Assembly (NCBI GenBank): GCA_028718265.1
Contig: JAQUMG010000107.1
Location: 1 to 6,320 of the forward strand
DNA: 6,320 nt
Origin: Candidatus Omnitrophota bacterium
GTDB lineage: Bacteria > Omnitrophota > Koll11 > JAHIPI01
Direction of reading: 5' to 3'
Part shown: positions 1 through 6,320 of the stretch, piece after piece
Layout: every line of letters starts with the position of its first letter
Numbering within the stretch: position 1 is the stretch's first letter
Translations under genes and position numbers: made by a program
Notes under the pieces: generated by a model
The model's database searches: none
The model's input: only the letters and a program-made list of their open reading frames with translations
What the model was told of the DNA's origin: nothing

Positions 1-214
1 CGCCGTACGCAATTCCGCCCGCGAGCAGGTTCTTTTCATGGTATGTAATAAAATTGATCATGGAGGGTGATACATCCCCAAGCAATTCCAGATTAAGCGA
101 ACTGTGGTAGAAAGTACCCCAATCGCAATCTCCCACCATCTCATCCCAACCTTCGGGAATCTGCTTTAGCGTCGCCGCGCGCATCTCGGCGGCGTTTATC
201 ACGTCGTTATGCAT
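1..214 (-). CDS. Partial FemAB/GNAT-like acyltransferase (N-terminal 71 residues)
   Basis: An open frame begins at the ATG at 214-212 and runs without a stop off the window at position 1, giving 71 complete codons. The start overlaps the TAA of the radical SAM gene (TAATG) and has a good ribosome binding site (GAGAGG, 4 nt away), so this is a real gene. The visible protein begins MHNDVINAAEM. It then has a segment of the form W-D-E-M-V, D-W-G-T-F-Y-H-S-S-L, followed by a hydrophobic strand and a 'yhEKNLLAGGIAYG' turn. This resembles the start of FemAB-like and BioF2-like acyltransferases (Acetyltransf_6 type), which typically read 'gtffHspeW' and then 'dg.lvGg'. Members move acyl or aminoacyl groups onto amino groups of cell-wall or sugar precursors, and many lie in exopolysaccharide loci. 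The catalytic half lies outside the window, so family assignment is tentative and substrate unknown. Confidence 0.5.
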   Translation of the reverse strand, partial: MHNDVINAAEMRAATLKQIPEGWDEMVGDCDWGTFYHSSLNLELLGDVSPSMINFITYHEKNLLAGGIAYG

Positions 215-1758
215 TAATCCTCTCTTTTCCAATAAGAAAGAAACGGATTGGCAGCGATTTTATATACGCCCATCTCTTCATAGCGGTTGTAATTTCCTTT
301 CCACGACGCGCAATGTGAACAAAACGGCGCATTATTAAATACACCCTTCGAATTGCCGTCTAAAATACGGTTTCTTAACGGATTATCTCTTAATATATCC
401 AGCATTTTCTTTTCCCGTACATTGCCCTGAAAATGGCCCTGGCCGCTATAGCATATATCTACATTTCCGTCGGCTTTGACAGCACAGACGTCAGAAACAA
501 AAATACACGGCAGTCTATCCCGATCATCTACATCAAAATGATATCCGGTAAAATGTTTTACTTCATGTTCCGGGTCATCGTAATTTTCAAAACATACGCC
601 TACAGAATCGGCGATTGAAGAAAAATATTCTATAAACTTCTCATCGTCCTCTTTTGTGGAATCCCGCAGATGAACGCGTTTCGCATACAGCACCGGGACG
701 GACGACTTCCGGCGATCGCGCAATTTTCGGAGCATCTTTAGATTCTCTACTACTTTTTTATAATCAAGACTGGGCCTGATCCTGGCATATTCCTTTTCTG
801 TGCCGTCGATGCTCACTATTACCTCATCGGTGCCGATATCGATAAGAAAATCCATTAACCCATCATCGCCCAGAAGCGCCCCGTTCGTACTGAAACTAAG
901 GCGCAGGTCCCGTTCTTTCACATAGGCAAACATTTCCCGGCAGTAAGGCGCAATAAGCGGCTCGCCGCGTAACTGTACGGTAACCTGAGGAAACCTGTAA
1001 TGAGGCAGGTAATTCCATCCTATCGATGCGATCTCGTCAACGAGCCCTTTAAACATCCCAAGCGGCATATCATCCCCGCCTTTTCCCAAATAGACTCTCC
1101 CCTTGGCAATATCCGGATCGGGGCTATGAAAAGGGCACATTATGCATTCTGAATTACAGCGGCTGGTCGGCTCAAGGCAATAGTGATAAGGAAACGGATT
1201 AAATTTTATTGCCTGCTTATAAATTTCAGGCATATCGTCCGGTTTTATGGTATAAAATACTCCTCCGGCTTCTTTAAGAACCACATCCTGAAGATATTGG
1301 AAATCGCCGACGCCGTACAAATGCTTCCTGACCAGGAGCGAAGGAGCTATAAAAAAACGGCAGCTTGACGAATAATTAAATGACGCTGCCAGGCCCTGCG
1401 GATCCCGCCAGGTACCCGCGCGTCCTGCGGCCGTTTCCATAACCGACCTTACCAATCCCGGCGAAGCGTAGAAGCCCTGCTCGTCGAATACCAGCATCTG
1501 ATTATCACCGCTAAATATGTTTTTGGATAACGGCGCTTCTGTAATCTTGTATATCGTCTCATTGGCCATCAGCCTGACATGTTTAGATGCTGCCTCAAGT
1601 TCTTGACCGGGAACTAGTATGCTTTTTTTGCTGTCCGGAAGCACCTGGCGGGCAATCTCCAATACACCGTTCAGGCGACGAAAGGCAATATCCGGCGAAA
1701 ACCTGTCGTCTGACATGACCGGCTTATACTCATAGTATTTTATTATAAGGACTTCCAT
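214..1758 (-). CDS. Radical SAM protein with reduced SPASM/twitch domain and unassigned N-terminal domain
   Basis: A 514-residue enzyme counted from the ATG at 1758. Residues 201-208 hold the CNSECIMC (CX3CX2C) motif that binds the radical SAM [4Fe-4S] cluster. It is followed by the core motifs QLRGEP (about 263-268), SFSTNG (288-293) and VSIDG (315-319). The C-terminal region fits a SPASM-like auxiliary cluster domain: C418-X12-G-X4-C436, then C480-X2-C483, with an extra C425. The later CX5CX3C half of a full SPASM is absent, so one auxiliary cluster is more likely than two. Residues 1 to about 185 precede the radical SAM core and are not a standard radical SAM part. The start at 1758 forms TAATG with the methyltransferase stop. 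The ATG at 1803 would add 15 residues, overlap the methyltransferase by 46 bp and has no ribosome binding site. Position in a polysaccharide export operon suggests radical modification of a sugar or attached group; the substrate is unknown. Confidence 0.88.
   Translation of the reverse strand: MEVLIIKYYEYKPVMSDDRFSPDIAFRRLNGVLEIARQVLPDSKKSILVPGQELEAASKHVRLMANETIYKITEAPLSKNIFSGDNQMLVFDEQGFYASPGLVRSVMETAAGRAGTWRDPQGLAASFNYSSSCRFFIAPSLLVRKHLYGVGDFQYLQDVVLKEAGGVFYTIKPDDMPEIYKQAIKFNPFPYHYCLEPTSRCNSECIMCPFHSPDPDIAKGRVYLGKGGDDMPLGMFKGLVDEIASIGWNYLPHYRFPQVTVQLRGEPLIAPYCREMFAYVKERDLRLSFSTNGALLGDDGLMDFLIDIGTDEVIVSIDGTEKEYARIRPSLDYKKVVENLKMLRKLRDRRKSSVPVLYAKRVHLRDSTKEDDEKFIEYFSSIADSVGVCFENYDDPEHEVKHFTGYHFDVDDRDRLPCIFVSDVCAVKADGNVDICYSGQGHFQGNVREKKMLDILRDNPLRNRILDGNSKGVFNNAPFCSHCASWKGNYNRYEEMGVYKIAANPFLSYWKRED
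219..224 (-). promoter_or_regulatory. Shine-Dalgarno site for the downstream acyltransferase-like gene
   Basis: On the minus strand this reads GAGAGG, followed by ATTA and then ATG. It is the clearest ribosome binding site in the window. It lies inside the last codons of the radical SAM gene and supports the start at 214. It also suggests this gene can initiate independently as well as by coupling to the upstream stop codon. Confidence 0.65.
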
Positions 1759-1760
1759 TA
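1756..1760 (-). other. TAATG stop/start junction, methyltransferase to radical SAM gene
   Basis: Read on the minus strand, the methyltransferase stop TAA (1760-1758) shares its last A with an ATG (1758-1756) in the radical SAM frame. No convincing Shine-Dalgarno sequence precedes it, which suggests translation by coupled re-initiation. The same TAATG arrangement recurs at 216-212. Confidence 0.6.
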
Positions 1761-2732
1761 AAGTACGCACGAATCCGGGTTCTTTCTTGCTACGATATAA
1801 CATTTGGCGGCACTGCCGGAATTAACAGCTTTTGACGCGGCCGCCAAATGCATCAGGGCGACCTTCTCAAACGGGCTTCTCCAGGCTTTTTTCATAAACG
1901 AGTAATAACGCGGCGCATTTCCGGTGGTCTCATAATTAAAGAATCTATGGTAAGCGGGAAAATTGAACAGATAATGCCAGTACATGTATATCCCCTGAAG
2001 ATATCTGCGCGTTTCTACCACGGACCATCCGGATCGTGCCAGCATCTGCTGAAGCTCATCGCTATCGAAATAGCAGCCGAGTCTTGATTTGGCCTTTTCT
2101 TTCCAATAACGCACTTTGTCGAATCTTAAAAGCATCGAATTTAAAAATATAAACAATAGATACGTATTCCGGCGCGCATTGTTCGTCGTCATGTTGAACA
2201 CGAATATCCCCCCGTCTTCCGTGATGCGCCGGATCTCCTTAAAGGCCTCCTGGAGTTTATCCGAAGCTGTCAAGCCGTTATTGCAAAAAGCAAAATTGTA
2301 ACTGCCCGGCGGCAGTCCGGTAACCAGATAGGACTTCTTCCAGGCATTGCGAACCCATGGCCTGTGCTTCATCACTTCGACACTGGATTCTTGCTGGGAC
2401 TCCAGGTCTATGCCGTCTATAAGGCCTTTCTTTTCTATAATCGGTCCTAAAGCGTGCTCTTCGAAGCGTCCCGCACCAAAAGCAATATCTATAACCGGCC
2501 CTTTTGAAAAATATTTTTCCACAAGAGCCCTGGCTATTTCCAGATCCAGCACTTTTTCGCTTCCCGGTGCTACATAATTGCTCGTCCACTTCAAAATCTC
2601 TCTGGCTCTATAAGCCATTTCCTTTTTTGGCCGCGGCAGAAAAAGACCTACGATACCGAAAATGGCCAAGCCGCAAAGAAGCCAGAAGAAACAGATAAAA
2701 TCCAAAATGATAATCACACACTTACGCATCAT
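1758..2732 (-). CDS. Membrane-anchored class I SAM-dependent methyltransferase
   Basis: A 324-residue protein beginning MMRKC. Residues about 5-33 form one strongly hydrophobic segment followed by a basic stretch (RPKK), which looks like a membrane anchor with the catalytic domain in the cytoplasm. A class I methyltransferase fold follows: motif I VIDIAFGAG at 80-88, an acidic residue ending the second strand (IDGIDLE, D109) expected to contact SAM ribose, YNFAFCNNGL at 145-154 as the motif IV strand, and EDGGIFVFNM at 172-181. The C-terminal third is rich in Tyr, Trp and Phe and may bind the acceptor. It starts 23 bp after the ATPase gene, with only a weak GCGGG upstream, and its stop overlaps the radical SAM start. 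Next to an O-antigen-type exporter, likely roles are methylation of a sugar in the chain or of its non-reducing end. Acceptor and position cannot be read from sequence; ubiquinone/menaquinone-type methyltransferases share the fold but seem unlikely here. Confidence 0.85.
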   Translation of the reverse strand: MMRKCVIIILDFICFFWLLCGLAIFGIVGLFLPRPKKEMAYRAREILKWTSNYVAPGSEKVLDLEIARALVEKYFSKGPVIDIAFGAGRFEEHALGPIIEKKGLIDGIDLESQQESSVEVMKHRPWVRNAWKKSYLVTGLPPGSYNFAFCNNGLTASDKLQEAFKEIRRITEDGGIFVFNMTTNNARRNTYLLFIFLNSMLLRFDKVRYWKEKAKSRLGCYFDSDELQQMLARSGWSVVETRRYLQGIYMYWHYLFNFPAYHRFFNYETTGNAPRYYSFMKKAWRSPFEKVALMHLAAASKAVNSGSAAKCYIVARKNPDSCVL

Positions 2733-2755
2733 AAACCCGCTTTAACGCGCCGCTA

Positions 2756-4120
2756 TCATTCATGCGCGGCGCCCTCTGCGGCCGTTTCACGTGCCGGGTA
2801 ATGCGACCATATCATCTCCGGTTCAAATAAATAATTGTATGGCCTGCTTTTTTTTCTATCTATTTTCATCTTAAAATGCTTCCAGTAGTACGAGCATAAA
2901 TCTTTCGACCTCTGAGCTACGGAATCACGCACAATACCGGCGGATACTACGTATTCACCGGCCCCAAAACAATTATTGGGATAAACACATTCGAAGTATC
3001 CGCTGCCGTCCAAATCCTGATATGGCATACCCCACTCCGATGCGATCCCGCCTGTTACCATAAGCCCCTGGGCGTGAAAGTTTATAACAGGAACTATCTT
3101 GTCATTTTGGATCTTTTGAAGGCATCTATAGTGTAGCCTTATTATGATCTTCTCTCCCTGCCGGAATGTGAAGGACGGTTCTAATTTTTCATTAAGCATT
3201 TCAAATTTTGTCAATTGTATATTGCCGGCGTTAAAAATAACCACCTCCCCACCATTAACCGTTCCGGCGCCAGCCACTTCCGGCAAAGCGGCATCAGCCA
3301 AAAAATTTGTATTAAGCTTTGAGAGGTAACTGCTATCCGGCTGGTTATTATAATCCGCCTTTTTATGAGCGGCATCCCTTTCTTCTCTGAATACATATGT
3401 CTCATATTGTTTTGTTACATCCTGCGACGGTCCCATCTTCATTATCCTGCCTTCATGCAACCAAATAGCCCTGCTACAAAGCCTTTCGACCAGGTTTAAG
3501 CTATGTGAAACCAGGATAACCGTCGTCCCGTTTTTACAGATCTCCGTGATCCTGTGCAGGCATTTATTGACAAAAAAAGTGTCACCGGTGGCAAGGGCTT
3601 CGTCAACAATAAAAATTTCCGGCTCTACACTGACGGCAACGCTAAAAGTAAGCCTGGCTTGCATGCCGGACGAATATATTTTGAATGGCAGGTCGATAAA
3701 TGTCCTCAATTCACTGAAATCTATTATCCAGTCTATCTTCCTGTCTATCTCCTGCCTTGACATACCCAGACACATACCGCCCATATAAATGTTTTCGCGC
3801 CCTGAATATTCGGGATGAAAACCTGTTCCCAGTTCCAGGATTGCGGAGATTTTGCCGTTGGCTTCGAAATTTCCGGATGTCGCATTAAGTGTCCCCACAA
3901 GTATTTTAAGCAGCGTGCTTTTTCCCGCACCGTTTCTGCCTATTATGCCGACTATCTCGCCTTTCCTCACGTCAAATGATATATCGTTAAGTGCCCAAAA
4001 ATCACTATGCCTGGATTTCCCCATTATCATCTCCAAAAGCATATCGGCAGGTTTTCGGTATATCTTATACGCCTTCGAAAGATTTGAAACGCTGATCACT
4101 GTATCTGAATTTAAGGTCAT
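2756..4120 (-). CDS. wzt: Polysaccharide ABC exporter ATPase with C-terminal carbohydrate-recognition module (Wzt type)
   Basis: A 454-residue ATP-binding subunit powering export of lipid-linked O-antigen or similar polysaccharide across the inner membrane. The nucleotide-binding domain covers about residues 5-240: Walker A GRNGAGKST (61-69), the Wzt/TagH-type 'LELGTGFHPEYSGREN' region (95-110), signature YSSGMQARL (149-157), Walker B IFIVDE with catalytic E174, D-loop ALATGD, and switch H206 in VSHSL. A charged linker (about 245-285) leads to a beta-rich C-terminal domain (about 288-430), fitting the Wzt_C family, which in E. coli O8/O9a binds the modified non-reducing end of the chain. Total length is close to that of long Wzt proteins and well above ATPases lacking the extra domain. 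The ATG overlaps the permease stop as ATGA, consistent with stoichiometric synthesis of the two subunits. Chain specificity cannot be read from sequence. Confidence 0.95.
   Translation of the reverse strand: MTLNSDTVISVSNLSKAYKIYRKPADMLLEMIMGKSRHSDFWALNDISFDVRKGEIVGIIGRNGAGKSTLLKILVGTLNATSGNFEANGKISAILELGTGFHPEYSGRENIYMGGMCLGMSRQEIDRKIDWIIDFSELRTFIDLPFKIYSSGMQARLTFSVAVSVEPEIFIVDEALATGDTFFVNKCLHRITEICKNGTTVILVSHSLNLVERLCSRAIWLHEGRIMKMGPSQDVTKQYETYVFREERDAAHKKADYNNQPDSSYLSKLNTNFLADAALPEVAGAGTVNGGEVVIFNAGNIQLTKFEMLNEKLEPSFTFRQGEKIIIRLHYRCLQKIQNDKIVPVINFHAQGLMVTGGIASEWGMPYQDLDGSGYFECVYPNNCFGAGEYVVSAGIVRDSVAQRSKDLCSYYWKHFKMKIDRKKSRPYNYLFEPEMIWSHYPARETAAEGAAHE
4117..4120 (-). other. ATGA overlap coupling permease and ATPase
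   Basis: The ATPase start (ATG, 4120-4118) overlaps the permease stop (TGA, 4119-4117) by 4 bp. Upstream on the minus strand there is only a weak GGGA, so translational coupling is the likely way the two transporter subunits are made together. Confidence 0.7.
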
Positions 4121-4953
4121 AGCACATTCCCAAACATGATTTTAAGCCTCCGGAATATTCTGTACCCACCATAGAATACGCCGATAGAAAGCACGGTAAA
4201 TATAACCCACGCCCACGGGTGCTCAAACTTCCCAAAATAGAAGACATCCTGATAACACCACACCAAATAACTGAACGGATTCATATAAAGCACCGGCCTG
4301 AAGAGAGCCGGAACCATTGACGGAAGATAAAATATGGGCATTATATACACCCCCGCCGTGCAGAATACCTGGACGAAATCCTTGAGGTCCCGAAAATACG
4401 TCCCTACGGAAGAAAGGATATACGACACCCCTATCATAGCCAGAACCTGAAGCAAGAAAAGAACCGGGATAAATAAATAAATCAGGGGCAATAAACGGTA
4501 AACTACAAATACGTATATGATCAAAATAGCCAGGTAAATGACTTGCGTCACAAAGGAAGCTATAACGCCCTTCACCGGCAATATCTCAATGGGAAAAACT
4601 ACCTGCTTTACAAGATTGGCATTTCCGACTATTACCGTTACTCCTTTACTCATGGATTCCTGAAAAGCCATCCACGGAATAAGTCCGCTTAATAAATACG
4701 TAGTGTAATTCAGGGGGAGCTCGCGCGATCCGCCTATTCTCATCTTAAAAACAACAGCAAAGATAAATATGTAGACACCCATAAGGATTAGCGGGTGTCC
4801 GATGGCCCATAAGGCGCCGAATACCTGGCCCGCATATCTGTCGGAGATCTCGCGCTTTGTCATCTCCCATGTAAGCTGACGATGCTTCGTCAGGAGCAAA
4901 ACTATTTCGCGAAATGCCTGAAAATGATCCTTAAGGTCAAATAGTGACTTCAT
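4117..4953 (-). CDS. wzm: Polysaccharide ABC exporter permease (Wzm type, ABC-2 family)
   Basis: A 278-residue inner membrane protein of usual length for Wzm/TagG/KpsM-like permeases. It starts with an amphipathic cytoplasmic N-terminus containing 'MTKREISDRYAGQVFGALW', the typical entry to the first helix in this family. About six membrane segments are visible, near residues 49-69, 84-103, 127-151, 155-180, 193-212 and 248-265. Family signatures include the loop NANLVKQVVFPIEILP (111-126) and the short YFRDLKDF stretch (186-193) after the fourth helix. It should form a homodimer that pairs with two copies of the ATPase encoded next. The start at 4953 overlaps the amidotransferase gene by 17 bp. 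An AGAAGG lies 9 nt upstream, with a closer AGGA that is too near to be ideal. Its partner carries a carbohydrate-recognition domain, so O-antigen-like export is favoured over a teichoic acid or capsule exporter of the short-ATPase type. Confidence 0.94.
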   Translation of the reverse strand: MKSLFDLKDHFQAFREIVLLLTKHRQLTWEMTKREISDRYAGQVFGALWAIGHPLILMGVYIFIFAVVFKMRIGGSRELPLNYTTYLLSGLIPWMAFQESMSKGVTVIVGNANLVKQVVFPIEILPVKGVIASFVTQVIYLAILIIYVFVVYRLLPLIYLFIPVLFLLQVLAMIGVSYILSSVGTYFRDLKDFVQVFCTAGVYIMPIFYLPSMVPALFRPVLYMNPFSYLVWCYQDVFYFGKFEHPWAWVIFTVLSIGVFYGGYRIFRRLKIMFGNVL

Positions 4954-6320
4954 ATTCCTGCGCCTTCTGCGGCCTGTTCGGCATCACATCTGCTTTACTT
5001 CCTGCAAGAAAAATCTTGCACCACCATTCAAAGTTAATCAGGGACCATATTAAAAGGCGGTGATTGATGTTATGATTAAGATGTTCATCTATGACTTTTT
5101 CCACATATCTAGGATTTATGAAATTGCTATAAGCGGCTTTTTTATTAAGCAGGGTATCTCTTACGTATTGTAGATTTTCACCCCTGTACCAAGATTCGTC
5201 GGGTGCGGAGAAACCTTGTTTCTGGCGGGTAATTACTGCCTCGGGAATCAGGCGCCGCATCGCATTGCGGAGGACATTTTTCCCGTCATCAAACTGCAGC
5301 TGAAATTTTCTAAGTTTATTTATTTCATTTTCATCCAGCTTTTTCATTTTTTCAAGATTAGCTAATTTATATCTGATGGGTATTCGCTGGGCAAAATCAA
5401 CCAATTCGTTATCCATGAACGGAACGCGTTCTTCAAGGGAATGAGCCATAGCAAGCTTATCGCTGACGACAAATAACCCAAGCAAAAATGTCTTCCCTTC
5501 AAAATATAGGCAGTTTGCTATATGGTCCTCGGGCGTGTCATATTTCAACTTGTCGTTAAAAGTAAAGACGCGCCTGAAAATATCATAGACATCCCTGTGG
5601 TTGCTGAAAGACCGGAATGTTGTTTCGTTAAACATCTTCTTTTTGTCTTCGTCGCTGATTAACCTCTGCCAGAAACCATAATATTCCCTGAAAAATTCCT
5701 CCTGCCCTACTGAATGCATAATGCGATAATATCTCCAGGGGTAGCCTCCGTAAAGCTCATCGCCTCCGGTACCACTTAAGCAAACTTTGACAAATTTTGA
5801 AGCCAAACGTGCTGCATAATAATTCGGGTAAGACATACCCAGCCGTATATCTTCCAGGTGCCAAACTAAATTTGACATGGACTGTGATAAGTCGCCTGCG
5901 TTTATTACCTGCTCATAATGTTCGGTTTTGAAATAACTTGACATCATCTCGGCATCGCGCCTTTCGTCAAAATTTGCCTCGCGGCCCGAGACCTTGGACA
6001 TATCAAAGCCGCAGGTAAAAGTCGCTAAGCGTGGAATTTTCGAAGATGCGATCGCGGTAACGGATCCGGAATCCATTCCTCCACTTAGATAACTGCCAAT
6101 GGGCACGTCGGATACCAATTGTCGTCTTACCGCCTGTTCGAAAAGCCTAAGAGTCTCCTCACAGGCATCTTCTTCCGTCATCGAAGAATCTCTGTCCGTA
6201 AAGTTATAATCCCAGTATGTACGTATCTCGGATTCTCCCGCATTATTGATTCTAATAATTCTGGCCGGCGGTATCATATCGATCCCCTTAAAAAATGTGT
6301 GAAATCTGAAAATATTCTGA
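4937..6320 (-). CDS. asnB: AsnB-like glutamine-dependent amidotransferase, 5' truncated by window end
   Basis: This is the synthetase part of a class II asparagine synthetase-like enzyme, which uses ATP to activate a carboxylate and ammonia from glutamine to form an amide. The frame stays open from the ATG at 6277 to the window end. The 14 extra codons encode NIFRFHTFFKGID, continuing into MIPPARI. This matches the 'tiFkgIkklpPG' strand that closes the N-terminal glutaminase domain, so the true start and the catalytic N-terminal Cys lie beyond 6320. About 460 codons are visible. Counting from the first visible codon, the ATP PPi-loop SGGMDS is at 79-84 (positions 6085-6068), the GTGGDELYGGY motif is at 183-193, and DKLAMAHSLEERVPFMD is the usual C-terminal substrate-site region. 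It ends 17 bp inside the permease gene. Within a polysaccharide operon it may amidate a uronic acid or other sugar carboxylate instead of aspartate; free asparagine synthesis cannot be excluded. Confidence 0.9.
   Translation of the reverse strand, partial: QNIFRFHTFFKGIDMIPPARIIRINNAGESEIRTYWDYNFTDRDSSMTEEDACEETLRLFEQAVRRQLVSDVPIGSYLSGGMDSGSVTAIASSKIPRLATFTCGFDMSKVSGREANFDERRDAEMMSSYFKTEHYEQVINAGDLSQSMSNLVWHLEDIRLGMSYPNYYAARLASKFVKVCLSGTGGDELYGGYPWRYYRIMHSVGQEEFFREYYGFWQRLISDEDKKKMFNETTFRSFSNHRDVYDIFRRVFTFNDKLKYDTPEDHIANCLYFEGKTFLLGLFVVSDKLAMAHSLEERVPFMDNELVDFAQRIPIRYKLANLEKMKKLDENEINKLRKFQLQFDDGKNVLRNAMRRLIPEAVITRQKQGFSAPDESWYRGENLQYVRDTLLNKKAAYSNFINPRYVEKVIDEHLNHNINHRLLIWSLINFEWWCKIFLAGSKADVMPNRPQKAQEYEVTI

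Noticed and set aside
433..618. Plus-strand and other-frame open reading frames of 60-103 codons throughout the window
   Set aside because: They lie wholly inside well-supported minus-strand genes, have no family resemblance or ribosome binding sites, and are expected by chance opposite or out of frame with long coding regions.
2733..2755. Possible promoter or terminator between the ATPase and methyltransferase genes
   Set aside because: The gap is only 23 bp. It contains a short GC-rich GCGGCGCG run but no stem-loop with a T-tract and no -10/-35 pair, so the operon most likely reads through.
1425..2788. Identical 13-base word CTGCGGCCGTTTC at 1425-1437 and 2776-2788
   Set aside because: Both copies lie in coding sequence and encode the same short residue run (ETAA) with the same codons in unrelated proteins. 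There are only two copies with no flanking similarity, so chance and shared codon preference explain it.
214..6320. RiPP or lasso-peptide cluster (AsnB-like cyclase, radical SAM/SPASM, methyltransferase, ABC transporter)
   Set aside because: The transporter is a Wzm/Wzt polysaccharide exporter with a carbohydrate-recognition domain, not a peptide exporter. There is no precursor peptide ORF in the gaps (largest gap 23 bp), no leader peptidase or RRE-like protein, and the AsnB-like protein appears to continue into a glutaminase domain upstream.

Overview
This 6.3 kb window is part of one dense bacterial operon read entirely on the minus strand, so transcription runs from position 6320 towards 1. 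Six genes are visible. In order of transcription they are: an AsnB-type glutamine-dependent amidotransferase (5' end outside the window), an ABC-2 polysaccharide export permease (Wzm type), its ATPase with a C-terminal carbohydrate-binding module (Wzt type), a membrane-anchored SAM methyltransferase, a radical SAM protein with a reduced SPASM domain, and the first 71 codons of a probable FemAB/GNAT-like acyltransferase that runs off the window at position 1. The ATPase and methyltransferase are 23 bp apart. Every other junction overlaps (17 bp, ATGA, TAATG, TAATG). I see no internal promoter, terminator, RNA gene, mobile element, CRISPR array or non-coding stretch of note.

The content points to a surface-polysaccharide locus (O-antigen or capsule) of the ABC-transporter-dependent kind, in which a complete lipid-linked chain is exported across the inner membrane. 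The long Wzt form with a C-terminal module is typical of systems that recognise a chemical cap or modification on the chain before export, which fits best with a Gram-negative-type envelope. The gene order wzm, wzt, methyltransferase resembles O-antigen systems such as E. coli O8/O9a, where the chain terminator WbdD is a methyltransferase. No glycosyltransferases fall inside the window; they presumably lie further up or down the cluster. The amidotransferase, radical SAM protein and acyltransferase-like gene look like tailoring enzymes for unusual sugars or substituents.

The organism cannot be named. Base composition looks mid-range, roughly 45% GC by eye. ATA isoleucine codons are used, and translational coupling is pervasive. 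An environmental or uncultured Gram-negative-type lineage is possible but is only a guess.

Two gene boundaries need care. The amidotransferase frame stays open to the window end, so the ATG at 6277 is internal. The radical SAM gene is better started at 1758 (TAATG junction) than at the upstream ATG at 1803. The least ordinary element is the radical SAM protein: it carries about 185 residues of unassigned N-terminal domain, possibly a degenerate nucleotidyltransferase-like fold, ahead of its cluster-binding motif.
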